64,000 bases of DNA from Polaromonas sp047303325 (GTDB lineage Bacteria > Pseudomonadota > Gammaproteobacteria > Burkholderiales > Burkholderiaceae_C). Each line of letters opens with the position of its first letter. Position 1 is the stretch's first letter. The DNA is taken from NCBI RefSeq assembly GCF_047303325.1, contig NZ_JBKBEX010000005.1:137383-201382 (forward strand), written 5' to 3'. The notes beneath the pieces were generated by a model. That model did no database searches and was not told the origin of the DNA. It worked only from the letters and a program-made list of their open reading frames with translations. Positions 23,387 to 31,595 of the stretch are shown here, in pieces. A program made the translations under genes and the position numbers.

Positions 23387-24568
23387 TCAGCGGTAGATCA
23401 AACCCGACAGCTGCCATGCCAGGCGCCTGCGCACCTGTGGCAGACACGACAGCACCGACATCGCCAGGTTGCGCAGGGCACGCAGCCCGGGCCGGACCGT
23501 GGCCAGCCGCGTCAGGCGGTCAGCCAGGGCGACGATCTGGCGAGCCACGGGCCGACGCTCCGCGGCGTAGGCATCGAGTGAGGTCTCACTGCCGGCCAAT
23601 GCCTGCTCGAGTGCGCCCGCGAGGCTTATTGCGTCGAGAATCCCCGCATTCATGCCCTGGCCTCCGGCCGGGCTGTGCACATGGGCAGCATCGCCTGCCA
23701 GCAGGATACGTCCGGCGCGATAGCTTTCGGCCACGCGATGATGCACGCGGAAACGGGAACCCCATACCACCTCCTGCACCAGGGCGCGTTCACGCTGCGG
23801 CCCGCGTGCATCCAGAAGCCCCTGCACATAAGCCGCGTCGGGTTGCTCCGGGGCGTCGCTGACGGTCGCGACCACGCGATGCACACCGTCAGGCAACGGG
23901 GCCAGCACCACCATGCCGGCAGGCGAGAAGTACAAGATCACCTCATCTATCGGAACGCCTCCGCCCAGGCGCACATCGGCCAGCACAAACGATTCACCGT
24001 AGCTGCCGCCGTTGAATGCGATGCCGGCGCTCTCGCGCACAGCGCTGTGCATGCCGTCGGCACCCACGACAAAGCGCGCACGCATGCGGCTGCCGTCGTC
24101 CAGCGTGGCCGTCGCACCTGACGCGTCCTGCACAAGCGCGGCCAATGTGCGCGGCCGCAGTACCCGCCCGCCCAGCTCCACCAGGCGCTGCAGCAACACG
24201 CTCTCCGTGACAGCCTGCGAGACCATCAATGTGTACGGGTACTGCGTGGGCAACTGGCTGAAACCAATCGGCACAAGTACCCGGTCACGGTCGCGGATGG
24301 TGAATTGCCGAGCCTGTATACCGCGCGCGACCAGGCGCTGCGTGACGCCCAATGGCTCCAGCACTTCCAGCGTGCGGGCGTGCACGACCGCCGCGCGGGA
24401 GGTGTTGGCGCCTTCAGCCTGGCGGTCGATGACGCAAGTGCGCACGCCGCGTGCCAGCAGCGATGCCGCCAGCGTAAGGCCCGTGGGGCCGGCGCCAACG
24501 ATCAGGACGTCGGTGTCGAAGCCCTTGGACGAGGCGGGGGAATTGAGATTGATCGAGGGAAAAGTCAT
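23387..24568 (-). CDS. FAD-dependent monooxygenase (aromatic hydroxylase type)
   Basis: A 393-residue flavoprotein of the p-hydroxybenzoate hydroxylase/TfdB class. Motifs: FAD-binding VLIVGAGPTGLTLAASL, the DG motif RFVVGADGMHSAVRE, and the second FAD motif GRILLAGDAAHVHSPAGGQGMNAGI. The C-terminal thioredoxin-like domain of phenol hydroxylases is absent, so it is the short form. It probably hydroxylates an aromatic or polyketide-like compound, or an antibiotic such as tetracycline or rifampicin. It is divergent from a TetR gene, and the operator lies inside its promoter, so induction by a small ligand is likely. Confidence 0.88.
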   Translation of the reverse strand: MTFPSINLNSPASSKGFDTDVLIVGAGPTGLTLAASLLARGVRTCVIDRQAEGANTSRAAVVHARTLEVLEPLGVTQRLVARGIQARQFTIRDRDRVLVPIGFSQLPTQYPYTLMVSQAVTESVLLQRLVELGGRVLRPRTLAALVQDASGATATLDDGSRMRARFVVGADGMHSAVRESAGIAFNGGSYGESFVLADVRLGGGVPIDEVILYFSPAGMVVLAPLPDGVHRVVATVSDAPEQPDAAYVQGLLDARGPQRERALVQEVVWGSRFRVHHRVAESYRAGRILLAGDAAHVHSPAGGQGMNAGILDAISLAGALEQALAGSETSLDAYAAERRPVARQIVALADRLTRLATVRPGLRALRNLAMSVLSCLPQVRRRLAWQLSGLIYR

Positions 24569-24573
24569 GGTTT

Positions 24574-24601
24574 ACTCTAAAAGTCAACAAGTGTTGGTCA
24601 A
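24574..24601 (-). promoter_or_regulatory. Monooxygenase promoter with TetR operator O1 in the spacer
   Basis: Minus strand: -35 TTGACC (24596-24601), 16-base spacer, -10 TAGAGT (24574-24579). The dyad CAACA-AG-TGTTG (24585-24596) fills the spacer. The dyad ends 17 bases from the start codon at 24568. Transcription would start at the ATG, giving a leaderless mRNA. Confidence 0.65.
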
Positions 24602-24633
24602 CAACCGTTGGCAATCATAATTGGCACTCCCAA

Positions 24634-24660
24634 AAAAGTCAACAAGTGTTGGCCTATACT
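24634..24660 (+). promoter_or_regulatory. TetR operator O2 and -10 box of the tetR-type gene
   Basis: A second exact copy of the 19-base AAAAGTCAACAAGTGTTGG (24634-24652; first copy 24579-24597) carries the same dyad at 24640-24651. TATACT (24655-24660) follows as -10, eight bases before ATG 24668, again implying a leaderless mRNA. Confidence 0.65.
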
Positions 24661-24667
24661 TGTTGAT

Positions 24668-25246
24668 ATGACTGAAACAGCCCCCATTCCCTCCCCTCCC
24701 CGCCGCTCCGACGCCACCAAGTCCGCCATCCTGGCAGCCGCGCGCGAACAATTCGCCGCCAGTGGTTACCAGGCGGCGACCATTCGCACCATTGCTACGG
24801 CGGCAGGGATCGACCCCGCCATGGTCATGCGCTATTTCGGCAACAAAGAGAAGTTGTTTGCGGCAGCAGCCGAGTTCGATTTGCGCCTGCCCGACCTGAG
24901 CGATATGCCGCGCAAAGACGTGGGCGCCGCGCTGGTGGAGCATTTCCTGAATCGCTGGGAAGACGACGAAACACTGATGGCCCTGCTGCGTACGGCCGTC
25001 ACCAACGAGGCGGCTGCCGCGCGCCTGCAGGAAATCTTTGCCACGCAGATGGCCCCCTTGATTGCCAAGTTGTGCGGCGAGCCACGCGCGGCAGCCGCGG
25101 CACGCGCAGGGCTTATCGCCTCGCAGATCCTGGGGTTGGCCTTGTGCCGCTATGTGCTCAAGTTGCCACCGGTGGTGGGGCTCAAGCGCGCAGACATCGT
25201 GCGCCGTGTGGGCACTACCGTCCAGGCCTACCTGTACGACAACTGA
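24668..25246 (+). CDS. TetR family repressor controlling the divergent monooxygenase
   Basis: A 192-residue TetR/AcrR-type repressor. The N-terminal helix-turn-helix is ATKSAILAAAREQFAASGYQAATIRTIATAAGIDPAMVMRYFGNKEKLF in the expected position (about residues 14-60), and the C-terminal half matches the common ligand-binding domain with EHFLNRWEDDETLMALLRTA. I chose ATG 24668 because it follows TATACT and starts at the normal distance from the HTH. It should bind the two identical operators in the 99-base divergent region and repress itself and the monooxygenase. Confidence 0.9.
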   Translation: MTETAPIPSPPRRSDATKSAILAAAREQFAASGYQAATIRTIATAAGIDPAMVMRYFGNKEKLFAAAAEFDLRLPDLSDMPRKDVGAALVEHFLNRWEDDETLMALLRTAVTNEAAAARLQEIFATQMAPLIAKLCGEPRAAAAARAGLIASQILGLALCRYVLKLPPVVGLKRADIVRRVGTTVQAYLYDN

Positions 25247-25505
25247 GACAACAACGGATCCAGTTGACTGTGCGCATCGCCCCCCTGCGCATCGGGGTTG
25301 TCCAGTCGTTGACGTTTCTCTTTGCTCGACTGACGCCTGTTTTGAAGAACGCTTTTCGCCGGATTTTTGTGCCGCATCGCGCGATGCCTGACCACGATGG
25401 AGGCGAATGTATTCCGCGAACGGCGGCACGGGCCGGCGCTGCGCTATAACCTCATATGAGCGCGGCATGCCCGGCGCTCCATCCATTCATCCCTCGGTAA
25501 CACCC

Positions 25506-26474
25506 ATGTCCCCCAAACACCCCACCCACCTGCGCGCCCACACTTACCACGGCCTGGCCCCCGGCCCGCGGCTGCTGGTCACCGGCGCGGTGCACGGCAA
25601 CGAGACCTGCGGCACGCGTGCCATCACGCAGCTGCTCGAGGAAATCGACGGCGGCGCGCTGGCGATCGAGCGCGGCACCGTGACCTTTGTGCCGGTGACC
25701 AACCCGCTGGCCTACAGCCTCAAGCAGCGCATGGGCGAGCGAAACCTCAACCGCAACATGGCACCCAGCGCGATCCCGCAGGATTTCGAGGACCGCATCG
25801 CCAATGTGCTGTGCCCGCTGCTGGACGCGCACGACGTGCTGCTGGATTTGCACTCCTTCCACACCGGCGGCGCGCCCTTTGTGATGATCGGGCCGCAGAA
25901 CAACCACGGCGCGCTCGAGCCCTTTTCCCATGCGGCCGAGGAAATGCAGCTGGCGCTGCATACCGGGCCGCACCGCATCGTCGAAGGCTGGCTGGAAACC
26001 TATGCGCGCGGCGTCAAGCGGCGCACGGCCACAGCCGAGGCCGGCGGCGGCCGCGCCCAGAGCCTGGTGACCGACCCGAACTACGGCGTGGGCACGACCG
26101 AGTACATGCGCTCGCGCGGCGGCTACGGCGTAACGCTGGAATGCGGCCAGCATGAAGACCCGCAGGCAGTGCTGGTGGCGCGCTACGCGATTTTGCAGAC
26201 CCTGGGTTTGCTGGGCCTGATCGCGCAGCCCGCCGCGCCGGTCCCCATGGAGCGCGAAATCCTGCGCCTGGTCGACGTCATGGATCGCGAGCACGCGGGC
26301 GACAGCTTCACCCGCGAATGGCGCAGCTTTGACGCGGTGAAGGCCGGCGAGGCCATAGGCATGCGGCATGGCGGCGAAGCCGTCACCGCGCCGGCCGACG
26401 GCTTTGTGGTGTTTCCCAACCCGCGCGGCGAAGTCGGCCAGGAGTGGTTTTACTTCGCGCAGCGGCGCCAGTAA
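25506..26474 (+). CDS. Succinylglutamate desuccinylase/aspartoacylase family deacylase
   Basis: A 322-residue zinc-dependent amidohydrolase of the AstE/AspA family (carboxypeptidase-like fold). Zinc ligands are in GAVHGNETCGT (His and Glu) and in LLDLHSFHTGG (His). The substrate-side motif RNLNRNM and the catalytic Glu in GVTLECGQHED are present. The C-terminal part (ITAPADGFVVFPN-like) forms a beta-barrel domain as in the family. The acyl substrate is unknown. ATG 25506 is preferred over earlier in-frame ATGs, which fall before the conserved core. About 260 noncoding bases lie upstream, with TATAAC at 25445-25450 as a possible -10. Confidence 0.87.
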   Translation: MSPKHPTHLRAHTYHGLAPGPRLLVTGAVHGNETCGTRAITQLLEEIDGGALAIERGTVTFVPVTNPLAYSLKQRMGERNLNRNMAPSAIPQDFEDRIANVLCPLLDAHDVLLDLHSFHTGGAPFVMIGPQNNHGALEPFSHAAEEMQLALHTGPHRIVEGWLETYARGVKRRTATAEAGGGRAQSLVTDPNYGVGTTEYMRSRGGYGVTLECGQHEDPQAVLVARYAILQTLGLLGLIAQPAAPVPMEREILRLVDVMDREHAGDSFTREWRSFDAVKAGEAIGMRHGGEAVTAPADGFVVFPNPRGEVGQEWFYFAQRRQ

Positions 26475-26491
26475 GAGTCCTGAAAAAACAT

Positions 26492-26640
26492 ATCCGCAGA
26501 TTACGCAGATTTACACAGATTTAAAACGGGAAAGTTTGTAGCCAAGGCTGAAACTGATCTTCATTCAGTCGTCCTACTCCGGGCAAGCAACTTACATCAT
26601 GATTTGTCTTTATCTGCGCAAATCTGCGTAATCTGCGGAT
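26492..26640. repeat. Long imperfect inverted repeat with internal 10-base periodicity
   Basis: Arms of 29 bases (26492-26520 and 26612-26640) pair with only two mismatches around a 91-base centre. Each arm is itself built of three similar units (CGCAGATTA, CGCAGATTTA, CACAGATTTA) repeated every 10-11 bases. It fills the gap between the convergent deacylase and msrA genes and is AT-richer than its neighbours. Confidence 0.85.
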
Positions 26641-26653
26641 AGCCTCTGCGGAT

Positions 26654-27196
26654 TCAGTCCTTCACCCGCGAGGCAAAAGTCTTGCGGAATTTCTCGACCT
26701 TGGGGCCGACCACAAAAGCGCAATAACCCTGGTTGGGGTTGTTTTCGAAATAGTCCTGGTGGTAGGCCTCGGCCGGCCAGTAGTTCTCCACCGGCAGCAC
26801 TTCGGTAACGATGGGCTTGCCGAAAAGCTTGTCCTGGCTGGCCTGGCGTATGAAGTCGTCTATGACTTCCTTCTGCTCCGGCGTCGAGTAATAAATGCCG
26901 CTTCGGTATTGCGTGCCGGCGTCATTGCCCTGGCGGTTCAGGCTGGTCGGGTCGTGGATCACGAAGAAGATCTCGAGGATTTCCTTGAGCGTGATCTCGG
27001 CCGGGTCGTAAGTCAGCTTGACCACCTCGTTGCTGCCGGTGCGGCCGGTGCAGACTTCCTCATAGCTGGGCCGCGCGGCCTGGCCGTTGCTGTAGCCTGA
27101 CTCGACGTCGGTGACGCCGCGCACCTTGACGTAGACCGCCTCCGTGCACCAGAAGCAGCCGCCGCCCAGGGTGATGGTTTGAAGGGATGAGGACAT
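26654..27196 (-). CDS. msrA: Peptide methionine (S)-S-oxide reductase
   Basis: A 180-residue repair enzyme reducing methionine-S-sulfoxide in proteins. The active site GGCFWCTEA contains the catalytic cysteine near residue 14. Further family sequence: GYSNGQAARPSYEEVCTG, HDPTSLNRQGNDAGTQYRSGIYY and AEAYHQDYFENNPNQGYC. No MsrB domain is fused. ATG 27196 is the family-typical start. It is a single gene with the long inverted repeat behind it. Confidence 0.97.
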   Translation of the reverse strand: MSSSLQTITLGGGCFWCTEAVYVKVRGVTDVESGYSNGQAARPSYEEVCTGRTGSNEVVKLTYDPAEITLKEILEIFFVIHDPTSLNRQGNDAGTQYRSGIYYSTPEQKEVIDDFIRQASQDKLFGKPIVTEVLPVENYWPAEAYHQDYFENNPNQGYCAFVVGPKVEKFRKTFASRVKD

Positions 27197-27300
27197 GGCA
27201 ATCTCCGCTGAAAACCGTTGGTCGTGGAATGGGCGGAAATCTTACGCCGCGGGCCGCGCAACTGCCGCGGCCGGCCCGCTTGCCCTTGCCCGGCAAGGGC

Positions 27301-27615
27301 TCAACCGCGCCGGCGCGGGCCCTTGCTGCGGTGCATGGGGCCGACGGCGCGGCGCATCAGCCGCAGCAGCACCAGCGCCGTAACGGCACCGGCGACGGCC
27401 AGGCCCAGCGAGCCCATGCTGAACACCGTGTCGTTGGTCTTGCCGTGGCTCAGGATGGCGGCCACGAAGTCGCCGCCTATGTAGGCACCAAACACGCCGA
27501 CACCGAGGTTCTCGAGGATAAGGATTTTTTCGCGGGTGCCCGCGAGCAAGCAGGCAGCGCCGCCGAAGAGAGCGCCCACCACACACCAGATATACGGGTT
27601 GATGCCGTTCTCCAA
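27301..27615 (-). CDS. GlsB/YeaQ/YmgE-like small membrane protein
   Basis: A 104-residue protein with three hydrophobic segments and the glycine-rich pattern of the transglycosylase-associated (GlsB/YeaQ) family: IWCVVGALFGGAACLLAG, NLGVGVFGAYIGG and LGLAVAGAVTALVLLRL. The C-terminal tail is strongly basic. The only start compatible with the first helix is TTG at 27615 because a stop lies just upstream, so the start is uncertain. Function in this family is not established. Confidence 0.65.
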   Translation of the reverse strand: MENGINPYIWCVVGALFGGAACLLAGTREKILILENLGVGVFGAYIGGDFVAAILSHGKTNDTVFSMGSLGLAVAGAVTALVLLRLMRRAVGPMHRSKGPRRRG

Positions 27616-27684
27616 AAGACTATGAACTGCCCCATGGTGACAGCTTTAGGCCCCCAGCGGTGGACATACTTTCCGCAAGGTCTT

Positions 27685-28578
27685 TCAGCGGGGGACGGCC
27701 GGCGCCATCGCGCGCACCGCCTTGACAAAAGCCGCCAGCGCCTGGTGGTCGCGCGCGGTTTTCCAGAGGCAGTGCGTGTCGTAAGGCGTGGTGGCCGCAT
27801 CCAGCGGCACAAAGGCCGCGCCGGCCATGGCCGACTGCCGCAACGCGGCCGGCACCAGGGCCACGCCCATGCCCTGCGACACCAGCGAGACCACGCTGAG
27901 CCAATGCCGCAGTTCGTAGCGCATCTCGGGGTAAAAGCCGGCTTCGGTGCAGATCGCCAGGATGCGCTCGTGGTAATCGGGCGAGACCGCGCGCGACACC
28001 ACGGCAAAGGGCTGGCCCTGCAAGGCCGAAAGCGACAGCGAGCGCTTGCGCGCCAGCGCATGGCCGGCCGGCAGGCAGCAGACCAAAGCCTGGCTGGACA
28101 CCAGGATTTGCGACAGTTCGGGCGGCACGCGCGTGGTGTGCACAAAACCCAGGTCCAGCCGGTCATGCGCCAGCTCCACCAGCTGCTCGCTGGAGCTGAG
28201 TTCCTTGAGCGTGAGCCGCAGCAAGGGGTGCTCGGCCTGGAAGCGCTCCAGGATGGCGGGCAAGCCGCTGTAAAGCATGGTGCCGGAAAAGCCTATGGCC
28301 AGGCTGCCGGCCATGCCCTGCCCCACGTCGCGCGCATGGCCGGCAGCCTGCGCGGCCTGGTCCAGCAGCGCGCGCGCCGCCGGCACAAAAGCCTGGCCGG
28401 CGGCCGTCAGGTTGACCTGCTTGCTGCTGCGGGTGAACAGCTTCGCGCCTATGGAGGCTTCCAGCTGCTGGATATTCAGCGACAGCGGCGGCTGCGAAAT
28501 CGACAGGCGCCGCGCGGCCCGGCCGAAATGCAGCTCCTCGGCCAGGACCAGGAAATAGCGGAGGTGGCGAAATTCCAT
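27685..28578 (-). CDS. LysR family regulator, probable regulator of glutaryl-CoA dehydrogenase
   Basis: A 297-residue LysR-type regulator. The N-terminal winged HTH is typical (MEFRHLRYFLVLAEELHFGRAARRLSISQPPLSLNIQQLE), followed by a periplasmic-binding-protein-like effector domain. It is divergent from glutaryl-CoA dehydrogenase with 167 bases between starts and a dyad near its own start, which is the usual GcdR/gcdH arrangement. The effector is probably glutarate or glutaryl-CoA, inferred from the neighbour only. Confidence 0.88.
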   Translation of the reverse strand: MEFRHLRYFLVLAEELHFGRAARRLSISQPPLSLNIQQLEASIGAKLFTRSSKQVNLTAAGQAFVPAARALLDQAAQAAGHARDVGQGMAGSLAIGFSGTMLYSGLPAILERFQAEHPLLRLTLKELSSSEQLVELAHDRLDLGFVHTTRVPPELSQILVSSQALVCCLPAGHALARKRSLSLSALQGQPFAVVSRAVSPDYHERILAICTEAGFYPEMRYELRHWLSVVSLVSQGMGVALVPAALRQSAMAGAAFVPLDAATTPYDTHCLWKTARDHQALAAFVKAVRAMAPAVPR

Positions 28579-28602
28579 GAAGACACCATGAATATGTTTT
28601 TT

Positions 28603-28620
28603 ATATCGTTGAATCGATAT
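28603..28620. promoter_or_regulatory. Dyad in the divergent LysR/gcdH region
   Basis: Perfect 6-base arms ATATCG-N6-CGATAT in an AT-rich patch 25 bases from the LysR start codon. Position and symmetry fit an autoregulatory LysR site. The distance to gcdH (126 bases) leaves room for a further activation site. Confidence 0.5.
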
Positions 28621-28745
28621 TTGATATTAGACAACTATTCATGCTTGTCAAACAATCACGCATGGCCGCCGGTGCCTCGCCTCAAGCATTGAGCCGCCCC
28701 CTACACTGCAACCCAAGCCTTTCCCTTTTCCGGAGACACCAACCC

Positions 28746-29942
28746 ATGAAAACCACCTTCAACTGGCAGGACCCGTTTTTCTTCATGGAGCAGCTCAGCG
28801 AGGACGAACGCGCCATCGCCGACGCGGCCCACGCCTTCTGCCAGGAAAAGCTGCAGCCCCGCGTGCTGATGGCAGCGCGCCACGAGAAGTTCGACCGCGA
28901 GATCATGAATGAGGCGGGCGCCATGGGTTTCCTGGGCTCCACAATCGAAGGCTACGGCTGCGCCGGCCTCAACTACGTGAGCTACGGCCTGGTGGCGCGC
29001 GAGGTCGAGCGCGTCGACAGCGGCTACCGCAGCGCCATCAGCGTGCAAAGCTCGCTGGTCATGCACCCGATCAACGCCTACGGCAGCGAGGCGCAGAAGC
29101 AGAAATACCTGCCCAAGCTGGCCACCGGCGAATGGGTGGGCTGCTTCGGCCTGACCGAGCCCAACCACGGCTCCGACCCGGCCAGCATGCTGACGCGCGC
29201 CAAGCCCGTTGACGGCGGCTTCATCCTCAAGGGCGCCAAGATGTGGATCACCAACAGCCCCATCGCCGACGTCTTTATCGTCTGGGCCAAGCTGCAGGAT
29301 CCGGACGGCAAGGTCGGCGGCCAGGAAAGCATTCGCGGCTTTGTGCTGGAAAAAGGCATGAAGGGCCTGAGCGCCCCCAAGATCGAAGGCAAGATGAGCT
29401 TGCGCGCGTCGATCACCGGCGAGATCGTCATGGACGACGTCTTTGTGCCCGAAGCCAACCTGCTGCCCAATGTCAGCGGCCTCAAGGGCCCCTTCGGCTG
29501 TCTCAACAAGGCGCGCTACGGCATCGCCTGGGGCGCCCTGGGCGCGGCCGAGGACTGCTGGTTCCGCGCGCGCCAGTACACCCTGGACCGCCAGCAGTTC
29601 GGCCGCCCGCTGGCGCAGAACCAGCTGATCCAGAAAAAGCTGGCCGACATGCAGACCGAAATCACGCTGGGCCTGCAGGCCTGCCTGCGCGTGGGCCGGC
29701 TCATGGACGAGGACAAGGCCGTGCCCGAAATGATTTCGCTGATCAAGCGCAACAGCTGCGGCAAGTCGCTGGACATCGCCCGCATGGCGCGCGACATGCA
29801 CGGCGGCAACGGCATCCATGACGAATACCATGTGATCCGACACATGATCAACCTGGAGACCGTCAACACCTATGAAGGCACGCACGACGTGCACGCGCTC
29901 ATCCTGGGCCGCGCGCAGACCGGCCTGCAGGCCTTCTATTAA
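28746..29942 (+). CDS. gcdH: Glutaryl-CoA dehydrogenase
   Basis: A 398-residue acyl-CoA dehydrogenase that oxidises and decarboxylates glutaryl-CoA to crotonyl-CoA in lysine, tryptophan and glutarate catabolism. Family marks: GCFGLTEPNHGSDPASM, KMWITNSPIADVFIVWAK, ARYGIAWGALGAAEDCWF and the C-terminal NTYEGTHDVHALILGR, in which the Glu is the catalytic base of this subfamily. The YEGTHDVH context distinguishes GcdH from other acyl-CoA dehydrogenases. ATG 28746 is chosen from family length; the frame extends upstream without similarity. Confidence 0.94.
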   Translation: MKTTFNWQDPFFFMEQLSEDERAIADAAHAFCQEKLQPRVLMAARHEKFDREIMNEAGAMGFLGSTIEGYGCAGLNYVSYGLVAREVERVDSGYRSAISVQSSLVMHPINAYGSEAQKQKYLPKLATGEWVGCFGLTEPNHGSDPASMLTRAKPVDGGFILKGAKMWITNSPIADVFIVWAKLQDPDGKVGGQESIRGFVLEKGMKGLSAPKIEGKMSLRASITGEIVMDDVFVPEANLLPNVSGLKGPFGCLNKARYGIAWGALGAAEDCWFRARQYTLDRQQFGRPLAQNQLIQKKLADMQTEITLGLQACLRVGRLMDEDKAVPEMISLIKRNSCGKSLDIARMARDMHGGNGIHDEYHVIRHMINLETVNTYEGTHDVHALILGRAQTGLQAFY

Positions 29943-29966
29943 CTGGCGCTGTTTTCCCGGCCGGCC

Positions 29967-30746
29967 ATGGACTTAGGTGCGCTCAAGCCCGTGCTGGCCG
30001 GCCTGGCGCTGCCGCCGGTTTCACCGCTCCTGCTGGCCTTGCTGGGCCTGGTGCTGGCCTGGTGCAACAAAAAAAGAAGCGGGCTCACGCTGGCGACTAT
30101 TTCCGTGCTACTGCTGGCGCTGCTGAGCTGCCACGGCACGGCGGTGTGGCTGGCGCGCACGGCCCTGCCGCAATTCGCACCGCTGGATCTGGCCGACCTC
30201 AAGGCCCGGAAAGTGCAGGCCATCGTCATCCTGGGCGGCGACGTGCTGCCGGTGGCGCCCGAGTACGGCCACAGCCAGCCGAGCGCGGCCACCGCCGCGC
30301 GGCTGCGCTACGGCACCTGGCTGGCCCGGCAGTCCGGCCTGCCGCTGGCCTTCTCCGGCGGGTTAGGCTGGGGTGCCCACAGCACACAAACCGAATCGGA
30401 GGCCGACGTCGCCGCCCGTGCGCTGCAACAGGACTACGGCCTGGCCCTGCGCTGGCGTGAATCCCAGTCGCGCGACACGGCGGGCAATGCGCGCCTGACA
30501 GCGCCGCTGTTGCAGCAAGCCGGTGTGCAGCGCATCGCTTTGGTAACCCATGCCTGGCACATGCCGCGCGCCATGCTGGCCTTTGAACAGGCCGGCCTGG
30601 CCGTCACGCCCGCCCCCATGGGCTACGTGCTGCCAGCCCAGGGCGAGCTGCTGGAATGGCTGCCCTCGGCCCAGGGCCTGCAGGCCTCGCGCCAGGTGCT
30701 GCGCGAATGGCTGGCGCTGGCCGTCGGGCGTTTCCTGCCCGCTTGA
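29967..30746 (+). CDS. YdcF/ElyC family (DUF218) envelope protein
   Basis: A 259-residue protein with two N-terminal hydrophobic segments (LPPVSPLLLALLGLVLAW and GLTLATISVLLLALLSC) followed by a DUF218 domain: AIVILGGDV, FSGGLGWG and VTHAWHMPRAMLAFEQAG. Members such as ElyC affect envelope polysaccharide or peptidoglycan assembly, and the domain is probably an enzyme. It starts 25 bases after gcdH and may be read with it, although no functional link is evident. Confidence 0.85.
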   Translation: MDLGALKPVLAGLALPPVSPLLLALLGLVLAWCNKKRSGLTLATISVLLLALLSCHGTAVWLARTALPQFAPLDLADLKARKVQAIVILGGDVLPVAPEYGHSQPSAATAARLRYGTWLARQSGLPLAFSGGLGWGAHSTQTESEADVAARALQQDYGLALRWRESQSRDTAGNARLTAPLLQQAGVQRIALVTHAWHMPRAMLAFEQAGLAVTPAPMGYVLPAQGELLEWLPSAQGLQASRQVLREWLALAVGRFLPA

Positions 30747-30851
30747 GCCGGGACCGGCCACCTCGTGTGGCGCCAAAGCCGCGCCCACCAAGGCTTTACC
30801 GTGGGTTTACCTTATGAGTGCAGGCACCCCGGCGACACTCAACACTTTGGG

Positions 30852-30900
30852 TTGACGGTCGGAAAGTAAGCAGATATATTACTAACCAGTCAGTCAGTAA
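30852..30900 (+). promoter_or_regulatory. Promoter and TetR operator of the RND efflux operon
   Basis: TTGACG (30852-30857), 17-base spacer and TATATT (30875-30880) form a good sigma-70 promoter. A 22-base inverted repeat TTACTAAC-N6-GTCAGTAA (30879-30900) overlaps the end of the -10 and the predicted start, ending two bases before the regulator ATG. This is a classic autorepression layout. Confidence 0.7.
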
Positions 30901-30902
30901 CT

Positions 30903-31595
30903 ATGTCTCTTTCCAAACTTTTCCACGACAACACCGCAGTCGCCGCCAAGCGCGAGCGCCGCAAGGAAGCACGCCCGGGCGAACTGCTGGACGCCGCCCT
31001 GGACCTTTTTGTGGAAAAAGGCTTTGCCGCCACCCGCGCCGAGGAAGTCGCCGCCCGCGCCGGTGTTTCGAAGGGCACGCTGTTCCTTTATTTCCAGAGC
31101 AAGGAAGAACTGTTCAAGGCCGTGGTGCGCGAAAACATCTCGGGCCGCTTCACCGAGTGGCGCGCCGAGCTTGAAACCTTTGAAGGCACCACCTCCGAAT
31201 TGCTGGCCTACTGCATGAACAGCTGGTGGGAACGGGTGGGCCTGACGCGCGCCTCGGGCCTGACCAAGCTGATGATGAGCGAGGCCAAGAATTTCCCCGA
31301 CATCGCGGCCTTCTACCAGCAGGAAGTCATCATGCCCGGCCACGGCCTGATCCGCAGCATCCTGCAGCGCGGCATGGACCGCGGCGAGTTCCGCCCCATG
31401 AACCTGGACTACGCCGTCTACGTCGTGATCGCGCCCATGATTTTCCTGATCCTGTCCAGGCACTCCGGCGGCGTCTGTTTAAGCAGCGAGATTGACCTGG
31501 ATCCGCAAAAATACATCGCCTTCCAGGTGGAAACCATCCTGAACGGCATCTCCGCGCCGGCAGTCGCCGCCGTGGCCAACAGGAAGGCCGCATGA
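30903..31595 (+). CDS. TetR family regulator of the RND efflux operon
   Basis: A 230-residue TetR regulator with HTH sequence ARPGELLDAALDLFVEKGFAATRAEEVAARAGVSKGTLFLYFQSKEELF (about residues 22-70) and a C-terminal ligand domain. Its stop overlaps the start of the adaptor gene by four bases (ATGA), so it is the first gene of the efflux operon and probably autoregulates together with the pump. No clear ribosome site precedes its ATG, and the predicted leader is only about 16 bases. Confidence 0.9.
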   Translation: MSLSKLFHDNTAVAAKRERRKEARPGELLDAALDLFVEKGFAATRAEEVAARAGVSKGTLFLYFQSKEELFKAVVRENISGRFTEWRAELETFEGTTSELLAYCMNSWWERVGLTRASGLTKLMMSEAKNFPDIAAFYQQEVIMPGHGLIRSILQRGMDRGEFRPMNLDYAVYVVIAPMIFLILSRHSGGVCLSSEIDLDPQKYIAFQVETILNGISAPAVAAVANRKAA

